A DNA stretch of 64,000 nucleotides from Bacteroidales bacterium (GCA_016707705.1 JADJHD010000011.1:1-64000), one strand, 5' to 3'; counted from the first letter of the stretch, positions 7,486 to 16,905 are shown. Numbers and translations: made by a program. The notes: generated from the letters alone by a model not told the origin.

Positions 7486-8133
7486 CTAAACGTTCATCTC
7501 GCCCGATTCAATCACCCTGAATCCGGTTTCATTGCTGCCTGCGAACTTTAGCATAGCCTCTGCCACTTTTGTCCCGCTAATTGCCTTGAACTGTTTCAGT
7601 TTTCCGAAAAACAGAAATCCAAGGTTTCCAAGCACGGCCTGGGCAAACTTTTCTCCTGCCCGGTATTCCTTTCTTTTGCCCATCAACAGCGAAGGTCTGA
7701 ACACGAAGATACCCGGAATTGAAAGCTGTGATGCGGATTTCTCCATTTCACCCTTCACCCGGTTGTAAAATATGGAAGAAGTAGCATTAGCGCCCATTGC
7801 ACTTACGATGAGGAATTTCTCGGCATTGATTCTTTCACCCAGTTTCCCAACTTCCAAAACGTAATCATAATCCACTTTCCTGAAAGCTTCCTGAGAACCT
7901 GCTACCTTGATGGTTGTCCCTAACGCACAGAAAACATCATTGATCGGAAAAGGAGGAGTGAAATCTGAAAGCCGGTCGAGACTTTGTTCCACCTGGACAA
8001 TTCGTGGATGTTGAATGTCGATGGGTTTCCGGACGAAAAGGAGGATTTTATCATAGGATTTATCCTCCAGAATCAATTTCAACAGTTCCGTTCCTACCAG
8101 TCCGCTGGCACCGGCAATCAATGCGTTTTTCAT
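7486..8133 (-). CDS. NAD(P)-binding Rossmann-fold protein (atypical short-chain dehydrogenase, HTATIP2-like)
   Basis: The start at 8133 (MKNALIAGASGLVG) places the dinucleotide-binding GxxGxxG motif right at the N-terminus, as expected for this family; a longer frame to 8166 adds a poor leader. The 215-residue product also has the CALGTT segment and FLIVSAMGANATSS, followed by FYNRVKGEMEK (a YxxxK-like arrangement). This is typical of atypical extended/short SDRs related to HTATIP2 and YbjT/Nmr-type proteins. It probably binds NADPH; substrate unknown. A TACCTTTG promoter element lies 18 bases upstream. Cytoplasmic. Confidence 0.75.
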   Translation of the reverse strand: MKNALIAGASGLVGTELLKLILEDKSYDKILLFVRKPIDIQHPRIVQVEQSLDRLSDFTPPFPINDVFCALGTTIKVAGSQEAFRKVDYDYVLEVGKLGERINAEKFLIVSAMGANATSSIFYNRVKGEMEKSASQLSIPGIFVFRPSLLMGKRKEYRAGEKFAQAVLGNLGFLFFGKLKQFKAISGTKVAEAMLKFAGSNETGFRVIESGEMNV

Positions 8134-8151
8134 GAGTTTGGATTTGATTGG

Positions 8152-8159
8152 CAAAGGTA
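8152..8159 (-). promoter_or_regulatory. -7 element for the NAD(P)-binding protein gene
   Basis: The minus strand reads TACCTTTG, a perfect TAnnTTTG match, 18 bases before the ATG at 8133. Its position supports the shorter start for that gene, because the longer start at 8166 would lie upstream of the promoter. Confidence 0.6.
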
Positions 8160-8317
8160 CATCCAATACATTTTAATGCTGCAACTTATATGAGTTAATA
8201 GTTCGGCTATTTTCCATCAGTAAATGGCTAAAGAGCTGTAAAGGATTGATTGTTAAAGGGATGGATAGCTACAGCCTGAGATTTGGGATGCATATGACTT
8301 TATAACGCTTTTTTCTG

Positions 8318-8325
8318 TAAGTTTG
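8318..8325 (+). promoter_or_regulatory. -7 element for the GH3-like gene
   Basis: TAAGTTTG matches TAnnTTTG and lies 19 bases before the ATG at 8345, giving a short leader. Confidence 0.5.
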
Positions 8326-8344
8326 AATTCCGAACAATTTTAAC

Positions 8345-9862
8345 ATGCCTCTTCTTAACTCTGTCATATCGTGGTTTATACGAAAGCGCATTCATCAGAT
8401 TGAGCTTTTCATGAAGTATCCGCACGAGGTGCAGGAGGAATGGTTCGAGAAATTGATCAACGAAAGCCGGGATACTGAATGGGGCAAAAAGTATGATTAT
8501 CGTTCCATCCAGACTGAAGCCGACTTCAGGAATCGTGTGCCGGTGAGCGAATACAATGATCTTAAGCCTTATATCGACCGTTTGAGAAAGGGTGAGCAGA
8601 ATATTCTCTGGCCTTCGGATATCAAATGGTTTGCGAAAAGTTCAGGAACCACGGGCGATAAAAGCAAGTTTATTCCTGTTACTGAAGATGCGCTTGAGGA
8701 ATGTCATTTCAAAGGCGGCAAGGACCTGCTTTCCATCTATTGCAACAATAATCCCAATACGCGCATATTCTCCGGCAAATGGCTTGGACTGGGCGGAAGC
8801 TTCAATCTTGATGATGCTCAGGCTGACACCTATCATGGGGATGTTTCGGCTATCATCATGGAGAATCTGCCTTTCTGGATTCAGTTGATTCGCACCCCTG
8901 ACCTGAGTGTTGCCCTGATGGATGAATGGGAATCAAAAATTGAACGGATTGCCCGCATCACCGCTGAGGAGGATGTAACCAACATTACCGGTGTGCCTTC
9001 CTGGATGATGGTTCTTCTGAACAGGATTCTGGAAATCAAAGGAATCAGCAATGTCTCCGAAATCTGGCCCAACCTTGAGCTGTTCGTCCATGGAGGTGTG
9101 AGCTTTATCCCTTACCGCGATCAGTACAAGCGTATTTGTCCGCCGGGCATGAATTACCTTGAAACCTACAATGCAAGTGAAGGATTCTTTGGCATTCAGG
9201 ATCGCCTAACCGATGATGATATGCTCCTGATGCTTGACTATGGCATCTATTATGAATTTATGCCTGTTTCAGAAATCGGTAATCCTCATCCAAAAACTCT
9301 GGGTCTTGATCAGGTTGAAACCGGCGTTCATTATGCGATGATTATCAGTACCAATGCAGGATTGTGGAGGTATTTGATAGGGGATACCGTTACTTTTTCT
9401 TCCATTGACCCCTTCAGAATCAGGATTACCGGCAGAACAAAGAGTTTCATAAATGCTTTCGGTGAGGAACTGGTGATTGACAATGCCGATAAGGCCCTGG
9501 CGATTGCCTGCGAAAAATCACATGTTCAGATCAGGGATTATACCGCAGCGCCAATTTACCTTGATGAAAATAAACATGCGGCCCATGAATGGCTGGTAGA
9601 ATTTGATACTCCTCCGGAAAGCATTGAGTATTTTACCGAAATTCTGGATAATGCCCTGAAATCACTGAACTCCGATTATGAAGCCAAGCGCTATCATAAT
9701 ATGGTCCTGAAACCGCCAATTGTCCATGCCTTGCAGCCCGGAACATTCTATAACTGGATGAAGGAAAAGGGAAAACTGGGCGGACAAAATAAGGTACCCA
9801 GGCTATCGAACGACCGGAAATATGTGGATGATATATTAAAGTCATTCAGTCCGGCAAATTAA
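8345..9862 (+). CDS. GH3 auxin-responsive promoter family protein (acyl acid-amido synthetase-like)
   Basis: The 505-residue protein belongs to the GH3 branch of adenylate-forming enzymes. In plants these join hormone acids to amino acids through an acyl-AMP intermediate. Visible motifs are the ATP-binding SSGTTGDKSKFIPVT (99-113), the YNASEGFFG motif (275-283) and LIGDTVTF near residue 343. The N-terminal helical start MPLLNSVISWFIRKR is usual for bacterial members. Length is slightly below plant enzymes. Bacterial GH3 proteins are common in Bacteroidota but their substrates are largely unknown, so I name the family only. It is transcribed divergently from the NAD(P)-binding protein gene. 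Confidence 0.8.
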   Translation: MPLLNSVISWFIRKRIHQIELFMKYPHEVQEEWFEKLINESRDTEWGKKYDYRSIQTEADFRNRVPVSEYNDLKPYIDRLRKGEQNILWPSDIKWFAKSSGTTGDKSKFIPVTEDALEECHFKGGKDLLSIYCNNNPNTRIFSGKWLGLGGSFNLDDAQADTYHGDVSAIIMENLPFWIQLIRTPDLSVALMDEWESKIERIARITAEEDVTNITGVPSWMMVLLNRILEIKGISNVSEIWPNLELFVHGGVSFIPYRDQYKRICPPGMNYLETYNASEGFFGIQDRLTDDDMLLMLDYGIYYEFMPVSEIGNPHPKTLGLDQVETGVHYAMIISTNAGLWRYLIGDTVTFSSIDPFRIRITGRTKSFINAFGEELVIDNADKALAIACEKSHVQIRDYTAAPIYLDENKHAAHEWLVEFDTPPESIEYFTEILDNALKSLNSDYEAKRYHNMVLKPPIVHALQPGTFYNWMKEKGKLGGQNKVPRLSNDRKYVDDILKSFSPAN

Positions 9863-10015
9863 ACAAGGAATTCAATAAATTGCAGAATAATAATTTGATT
9901 CTTAAGAAACGCTCTTTTGCAGATTTAGCGCGGATTTTTGTGATTGAATCCGGAAAGACAGAGAGAAAAACAGCGGAATCTTAACATAGAAACAGACAAC
10001 TCAAACCTTTTTAGT

Positions 10016-10630
10016 ATGCATATCGCTATAGCAGGAAACATCGGATCAGGAAAAACAACTTTGTCGGGATTGCTGGCAAAACATTTTGGATGGCAGGCAC
10101 ATTATGAAGATGTGGATACGAATCCTTACCTCTCCAGTTTTTATGAAGATATGCAGCGCTGGTCGTTCAATCTGCAGATTTACTTTCTGAACAGCCGTTT
10201 CAGGCAGATTGTTGATATCAGGAACAGCGGTAAAAATGTTATCCAGGACAGAACCATTTATGAGGATGCCTTCATATTTGCACCCAACCTGCACGACATG
10301 AACCTCATGACCACCCGCGACTTTGACAACTACAAGTCCCTGTTTGAGTTGATGACCACCTTCCTCCAGCCTCCTGACCTTCTGATATACCTCAGGGCAG
10401 AGGTTCCTACACTGGTTCGCAATATCCAGAAAAGGGGCCGCGACTATGAAGCATCCATCCGCCTCGACTATCTGAAGAGCCTTAGCGAACGTTACGAAAA
10501 CTGGATCAACGGTTATACCGAAGGTAAACTGCTCATTTTTGAGGTAGATAATATGGATTTCCAGAATAATCCTGAAGATCTCAGTATCATCATTGAGCGC
10601 GTACAGGCTGACCTGCACGGATTGTTCTAA
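10016..10630 (+). CDS. Deoxynucleoside kinase
   Basis: The ATG at 10016 (MHIAIAGNIGSGKTT) puts the Walker A loop GNIGSGKT at residues 7-14; an alternative start at 9944 adds an unconvincing leader. The 204-residue product shows the dNK/DGK/DAK pattern: a P-loop, the QDRTIYEDAFIF motif (ERS/DRS-type region) and the arginine-rich lid RGRDYEASIR. It phosphorylates deoxynucleosides for salvage into dNTPs in the cytoplasm; deoxyadenosine or deoxyguanosine are typical substrates of bacterial members. It converges on priA across a 42-base gap. Confidence 0.85.
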   Translation: MHIAIAGNIGSGKTTLSGLLAKHFGWQAHYEDVDTNPYLSSFYEDMQRWSFNLQIYFLNSRFRQIVDIRNSGKNVIQDRTIYEDAFIFAPNLHDMNLMTTRDFDNYKSLFELMTTFLQPPDLLIYLRAEVPTLVRNIQKRGRDYEASIRLDYLKSLSERYENWINGYTEGKLLIFEVDNMDFQNNPEDLSIIIERVQADLHGLF

Positions 10631-10651
10631 GCTTTGGTTTACGGTTTCAGA

Positions 10652-10672
10652 CAGTCATCAGAATAATGACTG
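10652..10672. terminator. Possible bidirectional terminator between dNK and priA
   Basis: A 7-bp perfect stem (CAGTCAT at 10652-10658, ATGACTG at 10666-10672) with a 7-base loop fills the gap between the two convergent genes. No T tract follows, so this is tentative. Confidence 0.35.
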
Positions 10673-13186
10673 CTACATGGGGTCAACATCTACAATGACC
10701 CTGACTTGCGACGACATTCTTTTCTTATTCATGGTAGTGATTGCTTCCATGATTTGGCTTTTGACCTTTTCGAGGTTGACGCCCTTTTCAATCTTGATCA
10801 TGATGTTCTTCAGATATAGATTGCGGATTCTCCCAACCTGCGGGTATTCGGGACCCAGCACACGCTTGCCAAAACTCTTCTTCAGTAAAGTTGCCAGTTC
10901 TGCTGCGGCTGTGTTCAGTGAATCCTGACTTGCATGCTTAACGGTTAACTGGATAAGGCGATAAAAAGGTGGATATTTGAATTTCTCCCGCTCTTCAATC
11001 TGACTTTTATAGAGTGCGAGATAGTCATGATTGATTACATATTGAATGACCTGGTGCGTATTATTGAAAGCCTGGATAAGAACTTTTCCCTGTGTTCCCT
11101 TTCTTCCTGAACGACCTGCTACCTGCGCCATCAGCTGAAATCCCCTTTCAAAAGAGCGAAAATCAGGGTAGGAGAGAAGGCTGTCGGCATTCAGAATCCC
11201 TACCAGACTCACATTGTCGAAGTCCAGTCCCTTGGTTACCATCTGGGTTCCGGCGAGTATATCAATCCTGCGTTCTTCAAAGTCGGAGATAATGCGCTGC
11301 ATGGCATTTTTTGAACGGGTTGAATCCAGATCCATGCGTGCAATCCGGGCATTGGGGAAGAAAATCGATAATTCCTCTTCAATTTTCTCCGTTCCGAAGC
11401 CCTTCATCATGATTCCTGTATATCCGCAATCGGGGCATTTTTCAGGAATTCGGGTAGAATATCCGCAATAATGACAGCGAAGCTGATTCTCCTTTTTATG
11501 GTACATAAGCGAAACATCGCACTGAATGCACTGTGGAATCCAGTTGCAGTTATCACAGTCGAGATGCAGCGAAAACCCGCGCCGGTTCTGGAAAAGTATG
11601 ACCTGTTCACCCTTGCCGAGAGCATGATCGATATTGTCGAGGAGGTATTCCGAAAAAATCGATTTCATCCTCTTTTTCTTATGCTCTTCCCTCAGGTTAA
11701 TCACTTCCACAGCAGGCATCTGAATACCCCCGAACCTTTCCTGAAGGCTTACCAGTCCGTATTTACCCAGACTCGCATTATGATACGACTCCATTGAAGG
11801 AGTGGCGGAACCGAGGATTACTTTGGCCTGATGAACAGAAGCGAGGAAGATGGCAGTATCCCTGGCATTGTATCTTGGAGCCGGGTCATATTGCTTGAAG
11901 GATGAGTCATGCTCTTCATCCACGATGATTAGTCCCAGATTGCTGAAAGGCAGAAAAACTGCGGAGCGGGCACCCAGCACTACCTTGTAGGGTGGGAGAG
12001 GGTCCGGTTCATCAGAATCGGTAGTTTCCTGCTTTATTCCCGATTTTGCAACTCTTTGCCAGGTTTCAACCCTTTCATTCTCATCATAACGGGAATGGTA
12101 GATGCCAACGTCGGCTCCAAAATACTTTCGGAGTCTGTTGATAATCTGGGTGGTAAGTGCAATTTCAGGAAGCAGGTAAAGAGCCTGCCTGCCTGCATCA
12201 AGGGTTTCCCTGATCAGTTTTATGTAGAGTTCAGTCTTGCCGCTGGAGGTAACTCCATGAAGCAGCACAACATTCTTTGATTCAAATTCTTTCCTTATTT
12301 TCTGAAGCGCTTCCGACTGTGAATCAGTCAGCTGTATGGCTTCCGCCTGATCAGTTGCGGCTACTGAGCGTAATCGGGAAACCTGCTTTTCGTACTGCTC
12401 AAAAATCCCTTTCTTAATCATGAGACTAAGCTTGGATGCACCCTCATTCAATCGCTGCAGCAGGGCGGGCCTGGATACCTCAAGCGGATTTTCGGTGAGG
12501 CAGCGGGAAAGCTGCACATATTCAATCAGGACTTCCAGCTGTTTTGGAGCTTTTTTCTCCAGTTTTTCATAGAGAATCCGCATTGCATCCTCTTCGAGAT
12601 ATTCCTCCGAAAGCCTGATAAAGCTTTCCAGCCTGGGTTTGAACTTTTCCCCGATTTCCTCTTCAGTGAGAATATACCCTTTTTCAATCAGGGTATGAAT
12701 CAGTGGAATAACCTTCACAAGCTCAACCGTGCGAGCAGCCTCGGTAAGGGTCATTTTTCCCTTTTCCTGCAGGGCAATCACAAGAGCATAGCCTTTTTCA
12801 CTCAGGGAATCAGGGTCGATGCTGACTTCAGTATTCAGCACGATTTTAGATTCACTGGCCAGTTTTAAGGCTGATGGCAGAGCTGCGTTCATCACCTCCC
12901 CGAGATAGCAGCAATAATAGGAGGCAATCCATTCCCAAAGTCTGAGCTGACGTTCATTCACCAGCGGGAATAAATCCAGAATGGCAAGCACATATTTTGC
13001 CTGGAAAGCAGGTGGCTTCTCGGTAATGGAATGAATGATGCCGGTGTAGTATTTCTTCTGACCGAACTGAACAACAACCCTTTTTCCGATCGTAACTTCT
13101 TCATTCAGGTCGATGGGCACACGATAGGTATAGAGCCCGTCGACAGGCAATGGCAATAATATATTTACGAAAAGGGTAGTTCGCAT
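10673..13186 (-). CDS. priA: Primosomal protein N' (replication restart helicase PriA)
   Basis: This 837-residue protein is PriA, the 3'-5' DNA helicase that reloads the replisome at abandoned forks. The N-terminal 3'-DNA-binding region is followed by the helicase core with Walker A GVTSSGKT (311-318) and the DEEH box (423-426), then the zinc-binding insertion with cysteine pairs (CDNCNW, CIQC, CHYC, CPDC at roughly 545-590). The C-terminal helicase lobe carries GTQMVTKGLDF and QVAGRSGR. Length is slightly longer than the E. coli protein, as usual in Bacteroidota. The next gene on the minus strand is the THUMP methyltransferase with its long tail ending about 90 bases upstream. Confidence 0.95.
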   Translation of the reverse strand: MRTTLFVNILLPLPVDGLYTYRVPIDLNEEVTIGKRVVVQFGQKKYYTGIIHSITEKPPAFQAKYVLAILDLFPLVNERQLRLWEWIASYYCCYLGEVMNAALPSALKLASESKIVLNTEVSIDPDSLSEKGYALVIALQEKGKMTLTEAARTVELVKVIPLIHTLIEKGYILTEEEIGEKFKPRLESFIRLSEEYLEEDAMRILYEKLEKKAPKQLEVLIEYVQLSRCLTENPLEVSRPALLQRLNEGASKLSLMIKKGIFEQYEKQVSRLRSVAATDQAEAIQLTDSQSEALQKIRKEFESKNVVLLHGVTSSGKTELYIKLIRETLDAGRQALYLLPEIALTTQIINRLRKYFGADVGIYHSRYDENERVETWQRVAKSGIKQETTDSDEPDPLPPYKVVLGARSAVFLPFSNLGLIIVDEEHDSSFKQYDPAPRYNARDTAIFLASVHQAKVILGSATPSMESYHNASLGKYGLVSLQERFGGIQMPAVEVINLREEHKKKRMKSIFSEYLLDNIDHALGKGEQVILFQNRRGFSLHLDCDNCNWIPQCIQCDVSLMYHKKENQLRCHYCGYSTRIPEKCPDCGYTGIMMKGFGTEKIEEELSIFFPNARIARMDLDSTRSKNAMQRIISDFEERRIDILAGTQMVTKGLDFDNVSLVGILNADSLLSYPDFRSFERGFQLMAQVAGRSGRKGTQGKVLIQAFNNTHQVIQYVINHDYLALYKSQIEEREKFKYPPFYRLIQLTVKHASQDSLNTAAAELATLLKKSFGKRVLGPEYPQVGRIRNLYLKNIMIKIEKGVNLEKVKSQIMEAITTMNKKRMSSQVRVIVDVDPM

Positions 13187-13275
13187 GAAGCCTGGGAAAT
13201 CAATGATTTTCCGAAAATAATAAAAACTTCAAATGATGTGGAAGAAGCAGGTACTATAAAGAAATCAACAATCTG

Positions 13276-14595
13276 CTATTCCTCGTCGTTCTTGCTTTTC
13301 CTTGGTCTGGGCGGACGTTTTGGCTTAGACTTGCTTCCTGAAGGGTCGCCCTCATTAGGCTTTTTATCATCCCTGCGATATGCTTTTTCAGGCTTCTCAA
13401 AACGATTCTGTGGCTGGTAAATTTCTACTTCCTTAGCAGGTTTCCGTTCCGGCCTGTTATCCGATGAAGGTCTTGAATCGTTGTACGATTTCCTTTCCCC
13501 TGGTTTGTCATCCCTGTTAAACCTGCTTTCCCTTGGCCTGTCATCTCCAGTCCTTGAATCCTTGTAGGGTCTTCTTTCGCCCGGTTTATCATCCTTATTG
13601 AAACGACTTTCCCTTGGCTTGTCATCTCCCTCTCTTCTAGGTCCTCTGTCTCCTTGTCCCCAAGTCCCCTTGTCTCCCTCTCTCCTTGGTCCTCTGTCTC
13701 CTTGTCCCCAAGTCCCCTTGTCCCCATCTCTCCTAGGTCCTCTGTCTCCTTGTCCCCAAGTCCCCCTGTCTCCCTCTCTCCTAGGTCCTCTGTCTCCTTG
13801 TCCCCAAGTCCCCTTGTCCCCATCTCTCCTTGGTCCTCTGTCTCCCTCTCTCCTTGTCCCTTCGTATGGTTTCCGTTCAAAAGGCTTATCATCCCTGTTA
13901 AAACGGCTTTCCCTTGGCTTATCGTCTCCAGTTCTTGAATCCCTGTAAGGTCTTCTTTCTCCGGGTTTATCGTCTCTGTTAAAACGGCTTTCCCTTGGCT
14001 TATCGTCTCCAGTTCTTGAATCCCTGTAAGGTCTTCTTTCTCCCGGCTTATCATCCCTGTTAAAACGGCTTTCCCTCGGTCTGTCATCTCCTTCTCTCCT
14101 AGGTCCTCTGTCTCCTTGTCCCCAAGTCCCCTTGTCCCCCTCTCTCCTTGTCCCCCTGTCACCTTGTCCCCTTGTCCCTTCGTATGGTTTCCGTTCAAAT
14201 GGCTTATCATCCTGTTAAACCTGCTCTCCCTCGGTCTATCGTCTCCCTCTCTTCTAGGTCCACTGTCTCCTTGTCCCCTTGTCCCTTCGTAAGGTTTGCG
14301 TTCAAAAGGCTTATCATCCCTGTTAAAACGGCTTTCCCTTGGCTTATCGTCTCCAGTTCTTGAATCCCTGTAAGGTCTTCTTTCTCCCGGCTTATCATCC
14401 CTGTTAAAACGGCTTTCCCTCGGTCTGTCATCTCCCTCTCTCCTAGGTCCCCTGTCTCCCTCTCTCCTTGTCCCTCTGTCTCCTTGTCCCCTTGTCTCTC
14501 CATCTCCCCTTGTCCCCCTGTCTCCTAGTCCCACTGTCTCCCCGTCTCCTTGTACAACTCCTTCCTTCTCCCTCCCTCTCTGGATAGGGTGAGGT
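13276..14595 (-). repeat. Repetitive, frame-disrupted C-terminal tail region of the THUMP methyltransferase
   Basis: Downstream of the methyltransferase fold, the minus strand encodes a basic, disordered tail: repeated blocks such as DDKPGERRPYRDSRTG and RPRESRFNR interspersed with degenerate 8-bp units of the type TTGTCYCC (plus strand). The tail ends PKRPPRPRKSKNDEE with a stop at 13276-13278, in the same frame as the methyltransferase start. Between them the frame shifts twice: the blocks at about 14214-14440 are in another frame, and a one-base deletion near 14210 (CATCCTG instead of CATCCCTG) brings the reading back. The annotated frame itself stops at 14443. Either the tail is genuinely broken, or indel errors in the repeats hide one long gene of about 828 codons. 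Confidence 0.65.
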
Positions 14596-15762
14596 AAACT
14601 TCCTAGTTCCCAAATAAAGGTCGAAAGTCGCAACGCGGCATTCAAGCGGTCCGTTCCACACAATATGCTTTTGAGTTGCCTTCAGACCTACCGATTTGAG
14701 TGCATACTGATCCGAACTGATTACAGTTGCTGAATATCCGGTGAAATTCTTCTTGAGAGTATCCCCGATTTCCCTGTAGAGTCCGATAATATCGTTGGTC
14801 TTAATTCTTTCTCCGTAGGGAGGATTGATGACAACCACTCCTGATTCTCCTTCGGGAGGAGTTAATTCTGAGAAAGGTCCAACCGATAATTGAATATCCT
14901 TATGCAGTTTGGCTGACTTGATATTGTTCTTCGCAGCAGCAAGATTCTTTGCTGAAATGTCATTTCCGATTATATGTCCTTCAAACTCTGTCTGAAGTTC
15001 CAGAGCCTCTTCCACAACAGTTTTCCACAATTCAGGCTTGAATGAGTTCCATTGCATGAAGCCAAAAGATTTGCGGTATTGTCCGGGAGGAATATTATTG
15101 GCGATCAGTCCGGCTTCAATCAAAAGCGTTCCTGAACCGCACATTGGATCTATAAAAGTGGATTTCTTATCCCATTTGCTCATGATGATAAGTCCTGCAG
15201 CAAGAACCTCACTCATTGGAGCTTCTGCATTCGAAACGCGGTATCCTCTTTTGTGAAGACTGGTTCCTGAGCTGTCGAGCGACACATCGCACTTGCTTCC
15301 AAAGATGTGGATATTTACCCTTACATCCGGATTGTCGATGTCGACTGAAGGCCTTCTGCCGTTATTGCGTTCCCTGAACCTGTCCACAATGGCATCCTTG
15401 GTTCTGAGTGCAACAAAATGTGAGTGGGTCAGTTCCGATTCACTAACTACCGCATCAATGGCGAGAGTTTGGTTCAGATTCAGAACATCCTCCCATGGGA
15501 ATTCATAAATATGTGAATAAAGGTCATCTTCATCAGCAAGCTGGAAGTCGAATACCGGGACAAGGATGCGCAATGCAGTCCGCGACCAGTAATTGGCTTT
15601 GTAGAGCAAGGCCTCGTCTCCTGAAAAACTTACTGCCCTGTTGAGGATTTCAATATCCTCTCCGCCGAGGCTTGCAAGTTCATCAGCTAAAATTTCTTCC
15701 AGGCCGCCAATGGTCTTGGCAACATAGATTTTCTTTTCCGGAATTGTTGTTTCTTGTGTCAA
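14443..15762 (-). CDS. THUMP domain class I SAM-dependent RNA methyltransferase (RlmL/RlmK-type N2-guanosine family)
   Basis: The intact reading frame has a THUMP RNA-binding region (about residues 45-160), then a Rossmann methyltransferase with the SAM motif DPMCGSGT (205-212) and the catalytic NPPYGE motif (313-318) typical of guanine-N2 or adenine-N6 methyltransferases acting on RNA. The fold ends near residue 389. The remaining 50 residues are a low-complexity Arg/Gly/Asp stretch translated from 8-bp repeats, and the natural tail continues, frame-shifted, to 13276. The first usable start codon is TTG at 15762, since no ATG lies between it and the upstream in-frame stop. Likely target is 23S rRNA, by family. 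Confident for the domain, less so for the gene's 3' end. Confidence 0.8.
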   Translation of the reverse strand: MTQETTIPEKKIYVAKTIGGLEEILADELASLGGEDIEILNRAVSFSGDEALLYKANYWSRTALRILVPVFDFQLADEDDLYSHIYEFPWEDVLNLNQTLAIDAVVSESELTHSHFVALRTKDAIVDRFRERNNGRRPSVDIDNPDVRVNIHIFGSKCDVSLDSSGTSLHKRGYRVSNAEAPMSEVLAAGLIIMSKWDKKSTFIDPMCGSGTLLIEAGLIANNIPPGQYRKSFGFMQWNSFKPELWKTVVEEALELQTEFEGHIIGNDISAKNLAAAKNNIKSAKLHKDIQLSVGPFSELTPPEGESGVVVINPPYGERIKTNDIIGLYREIGDTLKKNFTGYSATVISSDQYALKSVGLKATQKHIVWNGPLECRVATFDLYLGTRKFTSPYPEREGEGRSCTRRRGDSGTRRQGDKGRWRDKGTRRQRDKERGRQGT

Positions 15763-15866
15763 TCGATTTGTTTTATTGTCAGGATGTTTTTCGGGATTTT
15801 TTTCAAATTCCTCCGACTGTCCTGACTGATTATTTGGGATGCTTATTTGTGGCTGATCAGTTTGTG

Positions 15867-16265
15867 TTATTGATTAAGCCGGTTCATAAAACTTACTTTA
15901 TTTACGATGAATCGCTTATGGGTTCCTTTTCCTATTATTCCCCTGCTGTCGTTAGCCTGCACATCAAACAGCAGTTCCCTGCCATTTACTTCAAGTAATT
16001 CGGTTGTGCAGAAAACGGCTTCTCCAACGGCAGTAGCTCTGAGGTGGGATATATTCACTTCGGTGCCAACAGTAACATTTCCTTCAGCGAGGAATTCTGC
16101 AACACTCTCCATGCAAGTTTGCTCCATCAGGGCAATCATGGCAGGAGTGGCAAAAACTTCTACATTTCCGGAACCATAGGCTGTGGCCGTTTGCTGATGT
16201 CCAACCAGCATGGCTTTGTTTCCCTTGATGCCGGCGCTAAGATTGGGATTATCCACGATCGCCAA
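15867..16265 (-). CDS. Hotdog-fold thioesterase (FlK-like family)
   Basis: A 132-residue protein with a hotdog thioesterase pattern: GIKGNKAMLVGHQQTATAYGSGNVEVFATPAMI split over the first helix and strand, MEQTCMESVAEFL in the long helix, and GTEVNISHLRATAVGE in the following strands. This resembles the fluoroacetyl-CoA thioesterase-like branch, which hydrolyses acyl-CoA thioesters; substrate unknown. The frame opens with TTG at 16265, and a GTG at 16256 is an alternative; both overlap the end of the OsmC gene, so translation is probably coupled. Cytoplasmic. Confidence 0.7.
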   Translation of the reverse strand: MAIVDNPNLSAGIKGNKAMLVGHQQTATAYGSGNVEVFATPAMIALMEQTCMESVAEFLAEGNVTVGTEVNISHLRATAVGEAVFCTTELLEVNGRELLFDVQANDSRGIIGKGTHKRFIVNKVSFMNRLNQ

Positions 16266-16665
16266 AGTTGAAGACGAATGTTTGCTTTACATCCGGATGA
16301 AGGCTCTTGTTAACTGGACAATGCTCGGCAGTGCGCTTAATGAGTTCCTTCTGTTTATCAGTATAATCTTTTGCAGGAAAGTCAAATTCTACAATGATTT
16401 CGCCAACCCTTCTGGGATCAGAAACCATAATTTTGGTAACCCTGACAATAGTGCCGTCAATATTGAAGCCATGAGCATTTGCAGCTATACCAATTGTGGT
16501 TACTGCGCAGGTACCCAGGGACGTAGCAAGCAGGTCAGTAGGTGAAAAGGCTTCACCTTTGCCCTGATTGTCTACAGGAGCATCAGTAATGAATTCATCA
16601 CCCGAACGCATATGTTTGGCCCGGGTGCGAAGTTCTCCAATATATTCTATGTTAACGGTTTCCAT
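16249..16665 (-). CDS. OsmC family protein
   Basis: The start at 16665 (METVNIEYIGELRT) fits the OsmC fold better than the upstream start at 16683. The product of 138 residues carries the two conserved cysteines of the family, in LLATSLGTCAVTT near residue 60 and in AEHCPVNKSL near residue 115. OsmC/Ohr proteins reduce organic hydroperoxides using such a cysteine pair. This branch (with SPTDLLATSLGTC and HCPVNKSLH) is the general OsmC-like type found across Bacteroidota. It overlaps the thioesterase gene downstream, forming a small operon. Confidence 0.8.
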   Translation of the reverse strand: METVNIEYIGELRTRAKHMRSGDEFITDAPVDNQGKGEAFSPTDLLATSLGTCAVTTIGIAANAHGFNIDGTIVRVTKIMVSDPRRVGEIIVEFDFPAKDYTDKQKELIKRTAEHCPVNKSLHPDVKQTFVFNFGDRG

Positions 16666-16893
16666 TAAAAAACATTTCTGCAAAAGTAGTCTATTATTCG
16701 ATGGGACGGGGCTTTCTGGCCTTTAAAATATGCACTTTGGATAGCTTTTTGGTGGACAACGGTATACTATTGTTCCCTGAAAATAAATTCCTGCCGGGGA
16801 AATGCAGCCCTTTACCTGATTTTAGATTTCAAACCGGAGTTGGCTGAATTGTTAAGGACTTGTTAATCAGTAAGGGCAGAGAATAAAAGTTCA

Positions 16894-16901
16894 TACCTTT
16901 G
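16894..16901 (+). promoter_or_regulatory. -7 element immediately before the histidine kinase start
   Basis: TACCTTTG ends only four bases before the ATG at 16906. With a start site three to five bases after this element, the mRNA would begin at or next to the start codon, so the transcript is probably leaderless. The -33 region is not obvious. Confidence 0.5.
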
Positions 16902-16905
16902 ATGC

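Noticed and set aside
10046..10618. 190-residue minus-strand frame opposite the deoxynucleoside kinase
   Set aside because: The plus-strand gene has complete kinase motifs; the antisense frame has none.
13598..13948. Plus-strand SPSLLGPLSPCPQ repeat protein
   Set aside because: It is the complement of the TTGTCYCC-type repeats in the methyltransferase tail, without start signals or homology.
13425..14663. 412-residue minus-strand frame of RGDKET-type repeats
   Set aside because: It begins inside the methyltransferase fold in the wrong frame and shifts out of the natural tail frame near 14210. It is a by-product of the repeats, though part of it (about 14214-14440) is the true tail frame.
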